Source: Limnomonas spitsbergensis (Eukaryota; Chlorophyta; Chlorophyceae; Chlamydomonadales). Taken from it: a DNA stretch of 64,000 nucleotides. Each line of letters starts with the position of its first letter. The stretch's first letter is position 1. The stretch spans positions 1,302,001 to 1,366,000 of the forward strand of contig JAYJMM010000027.1 in NCBI GenBank assembly GCA_037349105.1, given 5' to 3'. The translations under genes and the position numbers were made by a program. The notes under the pieces were generated by a model, which saw only the letters and a program-made list of their open reading frames with translations, was not told where the DNA came from and did no database searches. Positions 29,744 to 43,048 of the stretch are shown piece by piece.

Positions 29744-30853
29744 ATGGGGCTCACCTCTGAAGAACTCCGTTGGGCTATCGTAACGAGGTGGAATGAGAAC
29801 CACGACATCTCCAAGACAGCTAGGCAGCTTGGACTATCCGACAGGGTTGTGGAGCACTGGGTGCAGCGATATAAAGATTCCGGAGCTGTCCACGTCGCGC
29901 CAAAGTCCGGCAAGAAGAGGATCCTCAGCCCAGAGGCGGAGTCCCGGGCCTATGACCTGCTGCTGAGCAACCAGCATGGTGGTGCAAAAACAGTCGCACA
30001 GGAGCTTGGGACATTAGGCTTGGTCACCAGGCCAGTGGGGAAGAAGACTGTCATTCGAGCAGCCCGGAGGCACGCATCGGAGATTGGGAAAAAATTGAGG
30101 GTTCAACGGGGTGCGCCTAGGAAGCAGCTTTCGGGGTCAACTCGACAGAAGCGGCTGGACTTCTGCAAAGCCAGCAAGGAAAGGGACTGGAGCCACGTCC
30201 TCTTCACCGACTGGAAGAATTTTCCATTTACCTACCCAGGGTTGAAGGTGCAGCCTGTGTCCTAGGGCGTGGAGGGTGAGGGTGAGAGAGCGGTACGTGA
30301 GGCAGCCTCTCCAAATCACCCCCTGGTCCTCAACGTGTATGCGGGCATCTGCAAGTGGGGAATCAGCAAGCTTCACTTTGTGGCAGGCACCAGCAGCCAG
30401 AAGACTACCTTCAAGAACGAGAAGGGCCAGGTGGCCAGGAATATCACCACATAGGAGTATGAGGAGGTCGTGAAGGCGACATTCCTGCCTGAGGGACAGC
30501 GCCTTTTCACCCAGCACGACATTGCTACATGGTACCTTTAGCAGGACAACGACCCTACTCACAGAGCAGCCATACCTGTGGTGAAGAGGTGGAACTCCCA
30601 GCGTGGCAGCAGCGTGGGCCTCCTCCAGAAGTGGCCTCCCAACAGCCCGGACTTGAGGCCGATCGAGAACTTTTGGGGATATATGCAGGCCAAGATGGAC
30701 GCTAAGGGATGCATAACTCTACAGGAGTTTAAGGTATCCCTGATCAAGGAGGTAGAAGCAGTATCCAATGAGTACTTCTCTAAGCTGGTGGGCAGCATGC
30801 CCAAAAGGATCGTTGCATGCATCCGCAAGAAGGGCGACAAGACAAAATATTGA
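29744..30853 (+). pseudogene. Tc1/mariner transposase, array copy 1
   Basis: Read through its internal stops, the frame gives 369 codons from the ATG at 29744 to TGA at 30851, normal for the family. N-terminal helix-turn-helix: ISKTARQLGLSDRVVEHWVQ; a second DNA-binding region follows the SGKKRILS linker. DDE catalytic core: Asp in HVLFTDWK, Asp in QDNDPTH, Glu in SPDLRPIENFW, with 39 residues between the last two instead of the Tc1-typical 34. Three in-frame TAG codons (30263, 30452, 30539) break it into pieces; the third lies where Tc1 proteins usually have Gln before QDN. The open frame extends upstream to 29612, but the ATG at 29744 sits at the family's usual N-terminus. Member of group A. 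Confidence 0.85.
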
Positions 30854-30879
30854 CAATTCTTGCCACCCGCCGCTACAGC

Positions 30880-30901
30880 ACAGAGCGGGTCATATGTATC
30901 G
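30880..30901 (-). repeat. right terminal inverted repeat of mariner copy 1 (inner part)
   Basis: Partner of 29553-29574, just after the transposase stop codon. In copies 10-13 it reads ACAGGGCGGG, restoring one of the two mismatches. The outer end cannot be placed because the flanks have diverged. Confidence 0.7.
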
Positions 30902-32185
30902 TAAAAACGCGGACAGGCCCAGCAGTGCAAGGAGGTTAGGTCATGCCTTGATATCAGTACCATATTTACTGTGCTCTAACCTGATTGATAGCTGTGCACT
31001 AATACTGGTAGGCACCAACTGCCCCTTGAGATAATCAAACGCAAACACAATGGGCTTAAGGAGTCCACTTGACAGAATCACCAACTCCAATAAAATTATG
31101 TGTTGAGATAACTTGGCCATGCTGAGGGGCCTGCATCTAATTTTTTTAAGATGTTATATTGCAGTGCTGGCCTCCATAGCTGAAGTATTACCTGTTGTAA
31201 AGCCTAGGGTTGTGGCTCTGAAACCACCAGTGCTGTTTTTTCCATCCTCTCGCAAAACCAGTCATCGGCAGATCTGGCTGGCTCAGCTTAGATAAGAAGG
31301 GGGGCCTGGAATAAAGGACATGAAAATCAAGATGTGTGAATAAAGAGTGGATACCTAACTTAAGGCATTCTGGAACTCAATGGCAGTGATATGGGAGCTT
31401 GCATGGCTGAGGGGCTGCATGGGGCAAGGGGCATGGCTTCCTGGCAAGCCACCTTTGCCCCAAATTTGCAGCCTCAGGAGTGGGGAATGGTGCATAAATT
31501 GGGGGGGGGGGGCAGTCTTAATTAGCTACTCTCAGGCTCTCTGAATCACCAGACAGCATAGCAATCAGACAGGTTTGGAGTGGATTCCAATCCATCAAAG
31601 ACAGCCCTGATGTGGGCCACATGGAAGGCCATATCTGCATGTTGGACTGGCCAAATGACCCAGGGAAGGTGGCAATGCCTCCGCCTGTGGCCCACCTACA
31701 CCCACTTTAGGTTATACCTTAACCGTTTTTTTGGCAAATTTTCAGGCTCAGCCGCCGCAAGTTTGGTGCCCAACAGGGCAGTTTTTGACATCCAACTGCC
31801 ATTCGGATTCAAATGATACCCCAATAGACCTCAATAAACCGTGTATGGCAAGCTGATTACAGCACTTGACGATGTAGCAACACACCAGGTCGATCGAGGC
31901 AGTTCCTAGAGAGATGACTTCAAATTGCAGTTGGTACTGCTAGTGTGGACCAGGTTGGGACGGCAGGTCAAACCTCAGTACCCCTAAAACGTGTCGATAC
32001 ATCTGACCCGCCCTGTACCCGGAAGAAAAGCTCGCAGGTCTTGAACTTCATCAGTGGGACCCGGACCATGCACACACATGGTTGGGAAGTGCAACACCCA
32101 CGCAAAGCGAAATACGACCTGGCTACTCAAGAGCACAAAATTGGCATCCCTAACATTATTGCATTTCAGGGCCTCATTTGCTCCC

Positions 32186-33295
32186 ATGGGGCTCACCTCT
32201 GAAGAACTCCGTTGGGCTATCGTAACGAGGTGGAATGAGAACCACGACATATCCAAGACAGCTAGGCAGCTTGGACTATCCGACAGGGTTGTGGAGCACT
32301 GGGTGCAGCGATATAAAGATTCCGGAGCTGTCCACGTCGCGCCAAAGTCCGGCAAGAAGAGGATCCTCAGCCCAGAGGCGGAGTCCCGGGCCTATGACCT
32401 GCTGCTGAGCAACCAGCATGGTGGTGCAAAAACAGTCGCACAGGAGCTTGGGACATTAGGCTTGGTCACCAGGCCAGTGGGGAAGAAGACTGTCATTCGA
32501 GCAGCCCGGAGGCACGCATCGGAGATTGGGAAAAAATTGAGGGTTCAGCGGGGTGCGCCTAGGAAGCAGCTTTCGGGGTCAACTCGACAGAAGCGGCTGG
32601 ACTTCTGCAAAGCCAGCAAGGAAAGGGACTGGAGCCACGTCCTCTTCACCGACTGGAAGAATTTTCCATTTACCTACCCAGGGTTGAAGGTGCAGCCTGT
32701 GTCCTAGGGCGTGGAGGGTGAGGGTGAGAGAGCGGTACGTGAGGCAGCCTCTCCAAATCACCCCCTGGTCCTCAACGTGTATGCGGGCATCTGCAAGTGG
32801 GGAATCAGCAAGCTGCACTTTGTGGCAGGCACCAGCAGCCATAAGACCACCTTCAAGAACGAGAAGGGCCAGGTGGCCAGGAATATCACCACATAGGAGT
32901 ATGAGGAGGTCGTGAAGGCGACATTCCTGCCTAAGGGACAGCGCCTTTTCACCCAGCACGACATTGCTACATGGTACCTTTAGCAGGACAACGACCCTAC
33001 TCACAGAGCAGCCATACCTGTGGTGAAGAGGTGGAACTCCCAGCGTGGCAGCAGCGTGGGCCTCCTCCAGAAGTGGCCTCCCAACAGCCCGGACTTGAGG
33101 CCGATCGAGAACTTTTGGGGATATATGCAGGCCAAGATGGACGCTAAGGGATGCATAACTCTACAGGAGTTTAAGGTATCCCTGATCAAGGAGGTAGAAG
33201 CAGTATCCAATGAGTACTTCTCTAAGCTGGTGGGCAGCATGCCCAAAAGGATCGTTGCATGCATCCGCAAGAAGGGCGACAAGACAAAATATTGA
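32186..33295 (+). pseudogene. Tc1/mariner transposase, array copy 2
   Basis: Group A copy with the same three in-frame TAG codons and an otherwise open 369-codon frame. It differs by few bases, including Lys for Glu after FLP. Its downstream G-run is broken by an A (4G-A-4G), unique in the array. Confidence 0.85.
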
Positions 33296-34624
33296 CAATT
33301 CTTGCCACCCGCCGCTACAGCACAGAGCGGGTCATATGTATCGTAAAAACGCGGACAGGCCCAGCAGTGCAAGGAGGTTAGGTCATGCCTTGATATCAGT
33401 ACCATATTTACTGTGCTCTAACCTGATTGATAGCAGTGCACTAATACTGGTAGGCACCAACTGCCCCTTGAGATAATCAAACGCAAACACAATGGGCTTA
33501 AGGAGTCCACTTGACAGAATCACCAACTCCAATAAAATTATGTGTTGAGATAACTTGGCCATGCTGAGGGGCATGCATCTAATTTTTTTAGGATGTTATA
33601 TTGCAGTGCTGGCCTCCATAGCTGAAGTATTACCTGTTGTAAAGCCTAGGGTTGTGGCTCTGAAACCACCAGTGCTGTTTTTTCCATCCTCTCGCAAAAC
33701 CAGTCATCGGCAGATCTGGCTGGCTCAGCTTAGATAAGAAGGGGGGCCTGGAATAAAGGACATGAAAATCAAGATGTGTGAATAAAGAGTGGATACCTAA
33801 CTTAAGGCATTCTGGAACTCAATGGCAGTGATATGGGAGCTTGCATGGCTGAGGGGCTGCATGGGGCAAGGGGCATGGCTTCCTGGCAAGCCACCTTTGC
33901 CCCAAATTTGCAGCCTCAGGAGTGGGGAATGGTGCATAAATTGGGGAGGGGCAGTCTTAATTACCTACTCTCAGGCTCTCTGAATCACCAGACAGCATAG
34001 CAATCAGACAGGTTTGGAGTGGATTCCAATCCATCAAAGACAGCCCTGATGTGGGCCACATGGAAGGCCATATCTGCATGTTGGACTGGCCAAATGACCC
34101 AGGGAAGGTGGCAATGCCTCCGCCTGTGGCCCACCTACACCCACTATAGGTTATACCTTAACCGGTTTTTTGGCAAATTTTCAGGCTCAGCCGCCGCAAG
34201 TTTGGTACCCAACAGGGCAGTTTTTGACATCAAACTGCCATTCGGATTCAAATGATACCCCAATAGACCTCAATAAACCGTGTATGGCAAGCTGATTACA
34301 GCACTTGACGATGTAGCAACACACCAGGTCGATCGAGGCAGTTCCTAGAGAGATGACTTCAAATTGCAGTTGGTACTGCTAGTGTGGACCAGGTTGGGAC
34401 GGCAGGTCAAACCTCAGTACCCCTAAAACGTGTCGATACATCTGACCCGCCCTGTACCCGGAAGAAAAGCTCGCAGGTCTTGAACTTCATCAGTGGGACC
34501 CGGACCATGCACACACATGGTTGGGAAGTGCAACACCCACGCAAAGCGAAATACGACCTGGCTACTCAAGAGCACAAAATTGGCATCCCTAACATTATTG
34601 CATTTCAGGGCCTCATTTGCTCCC

Positions 34625-35734
34625 ATGGGGCTCACCTCTGAAGAACTCCGTTGGGCTATCGTAACGAGGTGGAATGAGAACCACGACATCTCCAAGACAG
34701 CTAGGCAGCTTGGACTATCCGACAGGGTTGTGGAGCACTGGGTGCAGCGATATAAAGATTCCGGAGCTGTCCACGTCGCGCCAAAGTCCGGCAAGAAGAG
34801 GATCCTCAGCCCAGAGGCGGAGTCCCGGGCCTATGACCTGCTGCTGAGCAACCAGCATGGTGGTGCAAAAACAGTCGCACAGGAGCTTGGGACATTAGGC
34901 TTGGTCACCAGGCCAGTGGGGAAGAAGACTGTCATTCGAGCAGCCCGGAGGCACGCATCGGAGATTGGGAAAAAATTGAGGGTTCAGCGGGGTGCGCCTA
35001 GGAAGCAGCTTTCGGGGTCAACTCGACAGAAGCGGCTGGACTTCTGCAAAGCCAGCAAGGAAAGGGACTGGAGCCACGTCCTCTTCACCGACTGGAAGAA
35101 TTTTCCATTTACCTACCCAGGGTTGAAGGTGCAGCCTGTGTCCTAGGGCGTGGAGGGTGAGGGTGAGAGAGCGGTACGTGAGGCAGCCTCTCCAAATCAC
35201 CCCCTGGTCCTCAACGTGTATGCGGGCATCTGCAAGTGGGGAATCAGCAAGCTTCACTTTGTGGCAGGCACCAGCAGCCATAAGACCACCTTTAAGAACA
35301 AGAAGGGCCAGGTGGCCAGGAATATCACCACATAGGAGTATGAGGAGGTCGTGAAGGCGACATTCCTGCCTGAGGGACAGCGCCTTTTCACCCAGCACGA
35401 CATTGCTACATGGTACCTTTAGCAGGACAACGACCCTACTCACAGAGCAGCCATACCTGTGGTGAAGAGGTGGAACTCCCAGCGTGGCAGCAGCGTGGGC
35501 CTCCTCCAGAAGTGGCCTCCCAACAGCCCGGACTTGAGGCCGATCGAGAACTTTTGGGGATATATGCAGGCCAAGATGGACGCTAAGGGATGCATAACTC
35601 TACAGGAGTTTAAGGGATCCCTGATCAAGGAGGTAGAAGCAGTATCCAATGAGTACTTCTCTAAGCTGGTGGGCAGCATGCCCAAAAGGATCGTTGCATG
35701 CATCCGCAAGAAGGGCGACAAGACAAAATATTGA
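34625..35734 (+). pseudogene. Tc1/mariner transposase, array copy 3
   Basis: Group A copy with the three shared TAG codons. It shares with copies 4, 5 and 6 the Gly variant in LQEFKGSLI. No further break. Confidence 0.85.
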
Positions 35735-37063
35735 CAATTCTTGCCACCCGCCGCTACAGCACAGAGCGGGTCATATGTATCGTAAAAACGCGGACAGGCC
35801 CAGCAGTGCAAGGAGGTTAGGTCATGCCTTGATATCAGTACCATATTTACTGTGCTCTAACCTGATTGATAGCAGTGCACTAATACTGGTAGGCACCAAC
35901 TGCCCCTTGAGATAATCAAACGCAAACACAATGGGCTTAAGGAGTCCACTTGACAGAATCACCAACTCCAATAAAATTATGTGTTGAGATAACTTGGCCA
36001 TGCTGAGGGGCATGCATCTAATTTTTTTAGGATGTTATATTGCAGTGCTGGCCTCCATAGCTGAAGTATTACCTGTTGTAAAGCCTAGGGTTGTGGCTCT
36101 GAAACCACCAGTGCTGTTTTTTCCATCCTCTCGCAAAACCAGTCATCGGCAGATCTGGCTGGCTCAGCTTAGATAAGAAGGGGGGCCTGGAATAAAGGAC
36201 ATGAAAATCAAGATGTGTGAATAAAGAGTGGATACCTTACTTAAGGCATTCTGGAACTCAATGGCAGTGATATGGGAGCTTGCATGGCTGAGGGGCTGCA
36301 TGGGGCAAGGGGCATGGCTTCCTGGCAAGCCACCTTTGCCCCAAATTTGCAGCCTCAGGAGTGGGGAATGGTGCATAAATTGGGGGGGGGCAGTCTTAAT
36401 TAGCTACTCTCAGGCTCTCTGAATCACCAGACAGCATAGCAATCAGACAGGTTTGGAGTGGATTCCAATCCATCAAAGACAGCCCTGATGTGGGCCACAT
36501 GGAAGGCCATATCTGCATGTTGGACTGGCCAAATGACCCAGGGAAGGTGGCAATGCCTCCGCCTGTGGCCCACCTACACCCACTATAGGTTATACCTTAA
36601 CCGTTTTTTTGGCAAATTTTCAGGCTCAGCCGCCGCAAGTTTGGTACCCAACAGGGCAGTTTTTGACATCCAACTGCCATTCGGATTCAAATGATACCCC
36701 AATAGACCTCAATAAACCGTGTATGGCAAGCTGATTACAGCACTTGACGATGTAGCAACGCACCAGGTCGATCGAGGCAGGTCCTAAATAGATGACTTCA
36801 AATTGCAGTTGGTACTACTAGTGTGAACCAGGTTGGGACGGCAGGTCAAACCTCAGTACCCCTAAAACGTGTCGATACATCTGACCCGCCCTGTACCCGG
36901 AAGAAAAGCTCGCAGGTCTTGAACTTCATCAGTGGGACCCGGACCATGCACACACATGGTTGGGAAGTGCAACACCCACGCAAAGCGAAATACGACCTGG
37001 CTACTCAAGAGCACAAAATTGGCATCCCTAACATTATTGCATTTCAGGGCCTCATTTGCTCCC

Positions 37064-38173
37064 ATAGGGCTCACCTCTGAAGAACTCCGTTGGGCTATCG
37101 TAACGAGGTGGAATGAGAACCACGGCATCTCCAAGACAGCTAGGCAGCTTGGACTATCCGACAGGGTTGTGGAGCACTGGGTGCAGCGATATAAAGATTC
37201 CGGAGCTGTCCACGTCGCGCCAAAGTCCGGCAAGAAGAGGATCCTCAGCCCAGAGGCGGAGTCCCGGGCCTATGACCTGCTGCTGAGCAACCAGCATGGT
37301 GGTGCAAAAACAGTCGCACAGGAGCTTGGGACATTAGGCTTGGTCACCAGGCCAGTGGGGAAGAAGACTGTCATTCGAGCAGCCCGGAGGCACGCATCGG
37401 AGATTGGGAAAAAATTGAGGGTTCAACGGGGTGCGCCTAGGAAGCAGCTTTCGGGGTCAACTCGACAGAAGCGGCTGGACTTCTGCAAAGCCAGCAAGGA
37501 AAGGGACTGGAGCCACGTCCTCTTCACCGACTGGAAGAATTTTCCATTTACCTACCCAGGGTTGAAGGTGCAGCCTGTGTCCTAGGGCGTGGAGGGTGAG
37601 GGTGAGAGAGCGGTACGTGAGGCAGCCTCTCCAAATCACCCCCTGGTCCTCAACGTGTATGCGGGCATCTGCAAGTGGGGAATCAGCAAGCTTCACTTTG
37701 TGGCAGGCACCAGCAGCCATAAGACCACCTTCAAGAACGAGAAGGGCCAGGTGGCCAGGAATATCACCACATAGGAGTATGAGGAGGTCGTGAAGGCGAC
37801 ATTCCTGCCTGAGGGACAGCGCCTTTTCACCCAGCACGACATTGCTACATGGTACCTTTAGCAGGACAACGACCCTACTCACAGAGCAGCCATACCTGTG
37901 GTGAAGAGGTGGAACTCCCAGCGTGGCAGCGGCGTGGGCCTCCTCCAGAAGTGGCCTCCCAACAGCCCGGACTTGAGGCCGATCGAGAACTTTTGGGGAT
38001 ATATGCAGGCCAAGATGGACGCTAAGGGATGCATAACTCTACAGGAGTTTAAGGGATCCCTGATCAAGGAGGTAGAAGCAGTATCCAATGAGTACTTCTC
38101 TAAGCTGGTGGGCAGCATGCCCAAAAGGATCGTTGCATGCATCCGCAAGAAGGGCGACAAGACAAAATATTGA
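37064..38173 (+). pseudogene. Tc1/mariner transposase, array copy 4
   Basis: Group A copy with the three shared TAG codons. In addition the start codon ATG is ATA here, and His-Asp in the helix-turn-helix is His-Gly. The leader at about 36780 has local changes (GTCCTAAATAG). Confidence 0.85.
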
Positions 38174-39502
38174 CAATTCTTGCCACCCGCCGCTACAGCA
38201 CAGAGCGGGTCATATGTATCGTAAAAACGCGGACAGGCCCAGCAATGCAAGGAGGTTATGTCATGCCTTGATATCAGTACCATATTTACTGTGCTCCAAC
38301 CTGATTGATAGCAGTGCACTAATACTGGTAGGCACCAACTGCCCCTTGAGATAATCAAACGCAAACACAATGGGCTTAAGGAGTCCACTTGACAGAATCA
38401 CCAACTCCAATAAAATTATGTGTTGAGATAACTTGGCCATGCTGAGGGGCCTGCATCTAATTTTTTTAGGATGTTATATTGCAGTGCTGGCCTCCATAGC
38501 TGAAGTATTACCTGTTGTAAAGCCTAGGGTTGTGGCTCTGAAACCACCAGTGCTGTTTTTTCCATCCTCTCGCAAAACCAGTCATCGGCAGATCTGGCTG
38601 GCTCAGCTTAGATAAGAAGGGGGGCCTGGAATAAAGGACATGAAAATCAAGATGTGTGAATAAAGAGTGGATACCTAACTTAAGGCATTCTGGAACTCAA
38701 TGGCAGTGATATGGGAGCTTGCATGGCTGAGGGGCTGCATGGGGCAAGGGGCATGGCTTCCTGGCAAGCCACCTTTGCCCCAAATTTGCAGCCTCAGGAG
38801 TGGGGAATGGTGCATAAATTGGGGGGGGGCAGTCTTAATTAGCTACTCTCAGGCTCTCTGAATCACCAGACAGCATAGCAATCAGACAGGTTTGGAGTGG
38901 ATTCCAATCCATCAAAGACAGCCCTGATGTGGGCCACATGGAAGGCCATATCTGCATGTTGGACTGGCCAAATGACCCAGGGAAGGTGGCAATGCCTCCG
39001 CCTGTGGCCCACCTACACCCACTATAGGTTATACCTTAACCGGTTTTTTGGCAAATTTTCAGGCTCAGCCGCCGCAAGTTTGGTACCCAACAGGGCAGTT
39101 TTTGACATCCAACTGCCATTCGGATTCAAATGATACCCCAATAGACCTCAATAAACCGTGTATGGCAAGCTGATTACAGCACTTGACGATGTAGCAACAC
39201 ACCAGGTCGATCGAGGCAGTTCCTAGAGAGATGACTTCAAATTGCAGTTGGTACTGCTAGTGTGGACCAGGTTGGGACGGCAGGTCAAACCTCAGTACCC
39301 CTAAAACGTGTCGATACATCTGACCCGCCCTGTACCCGGAAGAAAAGCTCGCAGGTCTTGAACTTCATCAGTGGGACCCGGACCATGCACACACATGGTT
39401 GGGAAGTGCAACACCCACGCAAAGCGAAATACGACCTGGCTACTCAAGAGCACAAAATTGGCATCCCTAACATTATTGCATTTCAGGGCCTCATTTGCTC
39501 CC

Positions 39503-40612
39503 ATGGGGCTCACCTCTGAAGAACTCCGTTGGGCTATCGTAACGAGGTGGAATGAGAACCACGACATCTCCAAGACAGCTAGGCAGCTTGGACTATCCGA
39601 CAGGGTTGTGGAGCACTGGGTGCAGCGATATAAAGATTCCGGAGCTGTCCACGTCGCGCCAAAGTCCGGCAAGAAGAGGATCCTCAGCCCAGAGGCGGAG
39701 TCCCGGGCCTATGACCTGCTGCTGAGCAACCAGCATGGTGGTGCAAAAACAGTCGCACATGAGCTTGGGACATTAGGCTTGGTCACCAGGCCAGTGGGGA
39801 AGAAGACTGTCATTCGAGCAGCCCGGAGGCACGCATCGGAGATTGGGAAAAAATTGAGGGTTCAACGGGGTGCGCCTAGGTAGCAGCTTTCGGGGTCAAC
39901 TCGACAGAAGCGGCTGGACTTCTGCAAAGCCAGCAAGGAAAGGGACTGGAGCCACGTCCTCTTCACCGACTGGAAGAATTTTCCATTTACCTACCCAGGG
40001 TTGAAGGTGCAGCCTGTGTCCTAGGGCGTGGAGGGTGAGGGTGAGAGAGCGGTACGTGAGGCAGCCTCTCCAAATCACCCCCTGGTCCTCAACGTGTATG
40101 CGGGCATCTGCAAGTGGGGAATCAGCAAGCTTCACTTTGTGGCAGGCACCAGCAGCCATAAGACCACCTTTAAGAACAAGAAGGGCCAGGTGGCCAGGAA
40201 TATCACCACATAGGAGTATGAGGAGGTCGTGAAGGCGACATTCCTGCCTGAGGGACAGCGCCTTTTCACCCAGCACGACATTGCTACATGGTACCTTTAG
40301 CAGGACAACGACCCTACTCACAGAGCAGCCATACCTGTGGTGAAGAGGTGGAACTCCCAGCGTGGCAGCAGCGTGGGCCTCCTCCAGAAGTGGCCTCCCA
40401 ACAGCCCGGACTTGAGGCCGATCGAGAACTTTTGGGGATATATGCAGGCCAAGATGGACGCTAAGGGATGCATAACTCTACAGGAGTTTAAGGGATCCCT
40501 GATCAAGGAGGTAGAAGCAGTATCCAATGAGTACTTCTCTAAGCTGGTGGGCAGCATGCCCAAAAGGATCGTTGCATGCATCCGCAAGAAGGGCGACAAG
40601 ACAAAATATTGA
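39503..40612 (+). pseudogene. Tc1/mariner transposase, array copy 5
   Basis: Group A copy with the three shared TAG codons and a fourth TAG at 39881-39883, replacing AAG (Lys) of the other copies. Its tail already has group-B-like features, such as the G-run preceded by AAAT rather than AAATT. Confidence 0.85.
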
Positions 40613-41938
40613 CAATTCTTGCCACCCGCCGCTACAGCACAGAGCGGGTCATATGTATCGTAAAAACGCGGACAGGCCCAGCAGTGCAAGGAGGTTAGGT
40701 CATGACTTGATATCAGTACCATATTTACTGTGCTCTAACCTGATTGATAGCAGTGCACTAATACTGGTAGGCACCAACTGCCCCTTGAGATAATCAAACG
40801 CAAACACAATGGGCTTAAGGAGTCCACTTGACAGAATCACCAACTCCAATACAATTATGTTTTGAGATAACTTGGCCATGCTGAGGGGCCTGCATCTAAT
40901 TTTTTTAAGATGTTATATTGCAGTGCTGGCCTCCATAGCTGAAGTATTACCTGTTGTAAAGCCTAGGGTTGTGGCTCTGAAACCACCAGTGCTGTTTTTG
41001 CCATCCTCTCGCAAAACCAGTCCTCGGCAGATCTGGCTGGCTCAGCTTAGATAAGAAGGGGGGCCTGGAATAAAGGACATGAAAATCAAGATGTGTGAAT
41101 AAAGAGTGGATACCTAACTTAAGGCATTCTGGAACTCAATGGCAGTGATATGGGAGCTTGCATGGCTGAGGGGCTGCATGGGGCAAGGGGCATGGCTTCC
41201 TGGCAAGCCACCTTTGCCCCAAATTTGCAGCCTCAGGAGTGGGGAATGGTGCATAAATGGGGGGGGCAGTCTTAATTAGCTACTCTCAGGCTCTCTGAAT
41301 CACCAGACATCATAGCAATCAGACAGGTTTGGAGTGGATTCCAATCCATCAAAGACAGCCCTGATGAGGGCCACATGGAAGGCCATATCTGCATGTTGGA
41401 CTGGCCAAATGACCCAGGAAAGGTGGCAATGCCTCCGCCTATGGCCCACCTACACCCACTTCAGGTTATACCTTAACCGTTTTTTGGCAAATTTTCAGGC
41501 TCAGCCGCCGCAAGTTTGGTACCCAACAGGGCAGTTTTTGACATCCAACTGCCATTCGGATTCAAATGATACCCCAATAGACCTCAATAAACCGTGTATG
41601 GCAAGCTGATTACAGCACTTGACGATGTAGCAACACACCAGGTCGATCGAGGCAGGTCCTAGAAAGATGACTTCAAATTGCAGTCGGTACTGCTAGTGTG
41701 GACCAGGTTGGGACGGCAGGTCAAACCTCAGTACCCCTAAAACGTGTCGATACATCTGACCCGCCCTGTACCCGGAAGAAAAGCTCGCAGGTCTTGAACG
41801 TCATCAGTGGGACCCGGACCATGCACACACATGGTTGGGAAGTGCAACACCCACGCAAAGCGAAATAAGACCTGGCTACTCAAGAGCACAAAATTGGCAT
41901 CCCTAACATTATTGCATTTCAGGGCCTCATTTGCTCCC

Positions 41939-43048
41939 ATGGGGCTCACCTCTGAAGAACTCCGTTGGGCTATCGTAACGAGGTGGAATGAGAACCACGA
42001 CATCTCCAAGACAGCTAGGCAGCTTGGACTATCCGACAGGGTTGTGGAGCACTGGGTGCAGCGATATAAAGATTCCGGAGTTGTCCACGTCGCGCCAAAG
42101 TCCGGCAAGAAGAAGATCCTCAGCCCAGAGGCGGAGTCCCGGGCCTATGACCTGCTGCTGAGCAACCAGCATGGTGGTGCAAAAACAGTTGCACAGGAGC
42201 TTGGGACATTAGGCTTGGTCACCAGGACAGTGGGGAAGAAGACTGTCATTCGAGCAGCCCGGAGGCACGCATCGGAGATTGGGAAAAAATTGAGGGTTCA
42301 GCGGGGTGCGCCTAGGAAGCAGCTTTCGGGGTCAACTCGACAGAAGCGGCTGGACTTCTGCAAAGCCAGCAAGGAAAGGGACTGGAGCCACGTCCTCTTC
42401 ACCGACTGGAAGAATTTTCCATTTACCTACCCAGGGTTGAAGGTGCAGCCTGTGTCCTAGGGCGTGGAGGGTGAGGGTGAGAGAGCGGTACGTGAGGCAG
42501 CCTCTCCAAATCACCCCCTGGTCCTCAACGTGTATGCGGGCATCTGCAAGTGGGGAATCAGCAAGCTTCACTTTGTGGCAGGCACCAGCAGCCATAATAC
42601 CACCTTCAAGAACGAGAAGGGCCAGGTGGCCAGGAATATCACCACATAGGAGTATGAGGAGGTCGTGAAGGCGACATTCCTGCCTAAGGGACAGCGCCTT
42701 TTCACCCAGCACGACATTGCTACATGGTACCTTTAGCAGGACAACGACCCTACTCACAGAGCAGCCATACCTGTGGTGAAGAGGTGGAACTCCCAGCGTG
42801 GCAGCAGCGTGGGCCTCCTCCAGAAGTGGCCTCCCAACAGCCCGGACTTGAGGCCGATCGAGAACTTTTGGGGATATATGCAGGCCAAGATGGACGCTAA
42901 GGGATGCATAACTCTACAGGAGTTTAAGGGATCCCTGATCAAGGAGGTAGAAGCAGTATCCAATGAGTACTTCTCTAAGCTGGTGGGCAGCAGGCCCAAA
43001 AGGATCGTTGCATGCATCCGCAAGAAGGGCGACAAGACAAAATATTGA
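41939..43048 (+). pseudogene. Tc1/mariner transposase, array copy 6
   Basis: First group B copy (Val in KDSGVVHV, Lys-Lys in SGKKKILS). It keeps the A-type Ile in KKTVIRA, so it is transitional. Three shared TAG codons; Arg for Met in VGSRPKR. Confidence 0.85.

Noticed and set aside
29542..29913. Minus-strand frames of about 120-140 codons repeated in every array unit
   Set aside because: They lie antisense to the transposase, have no domain, and recur only because the unit is repeated.
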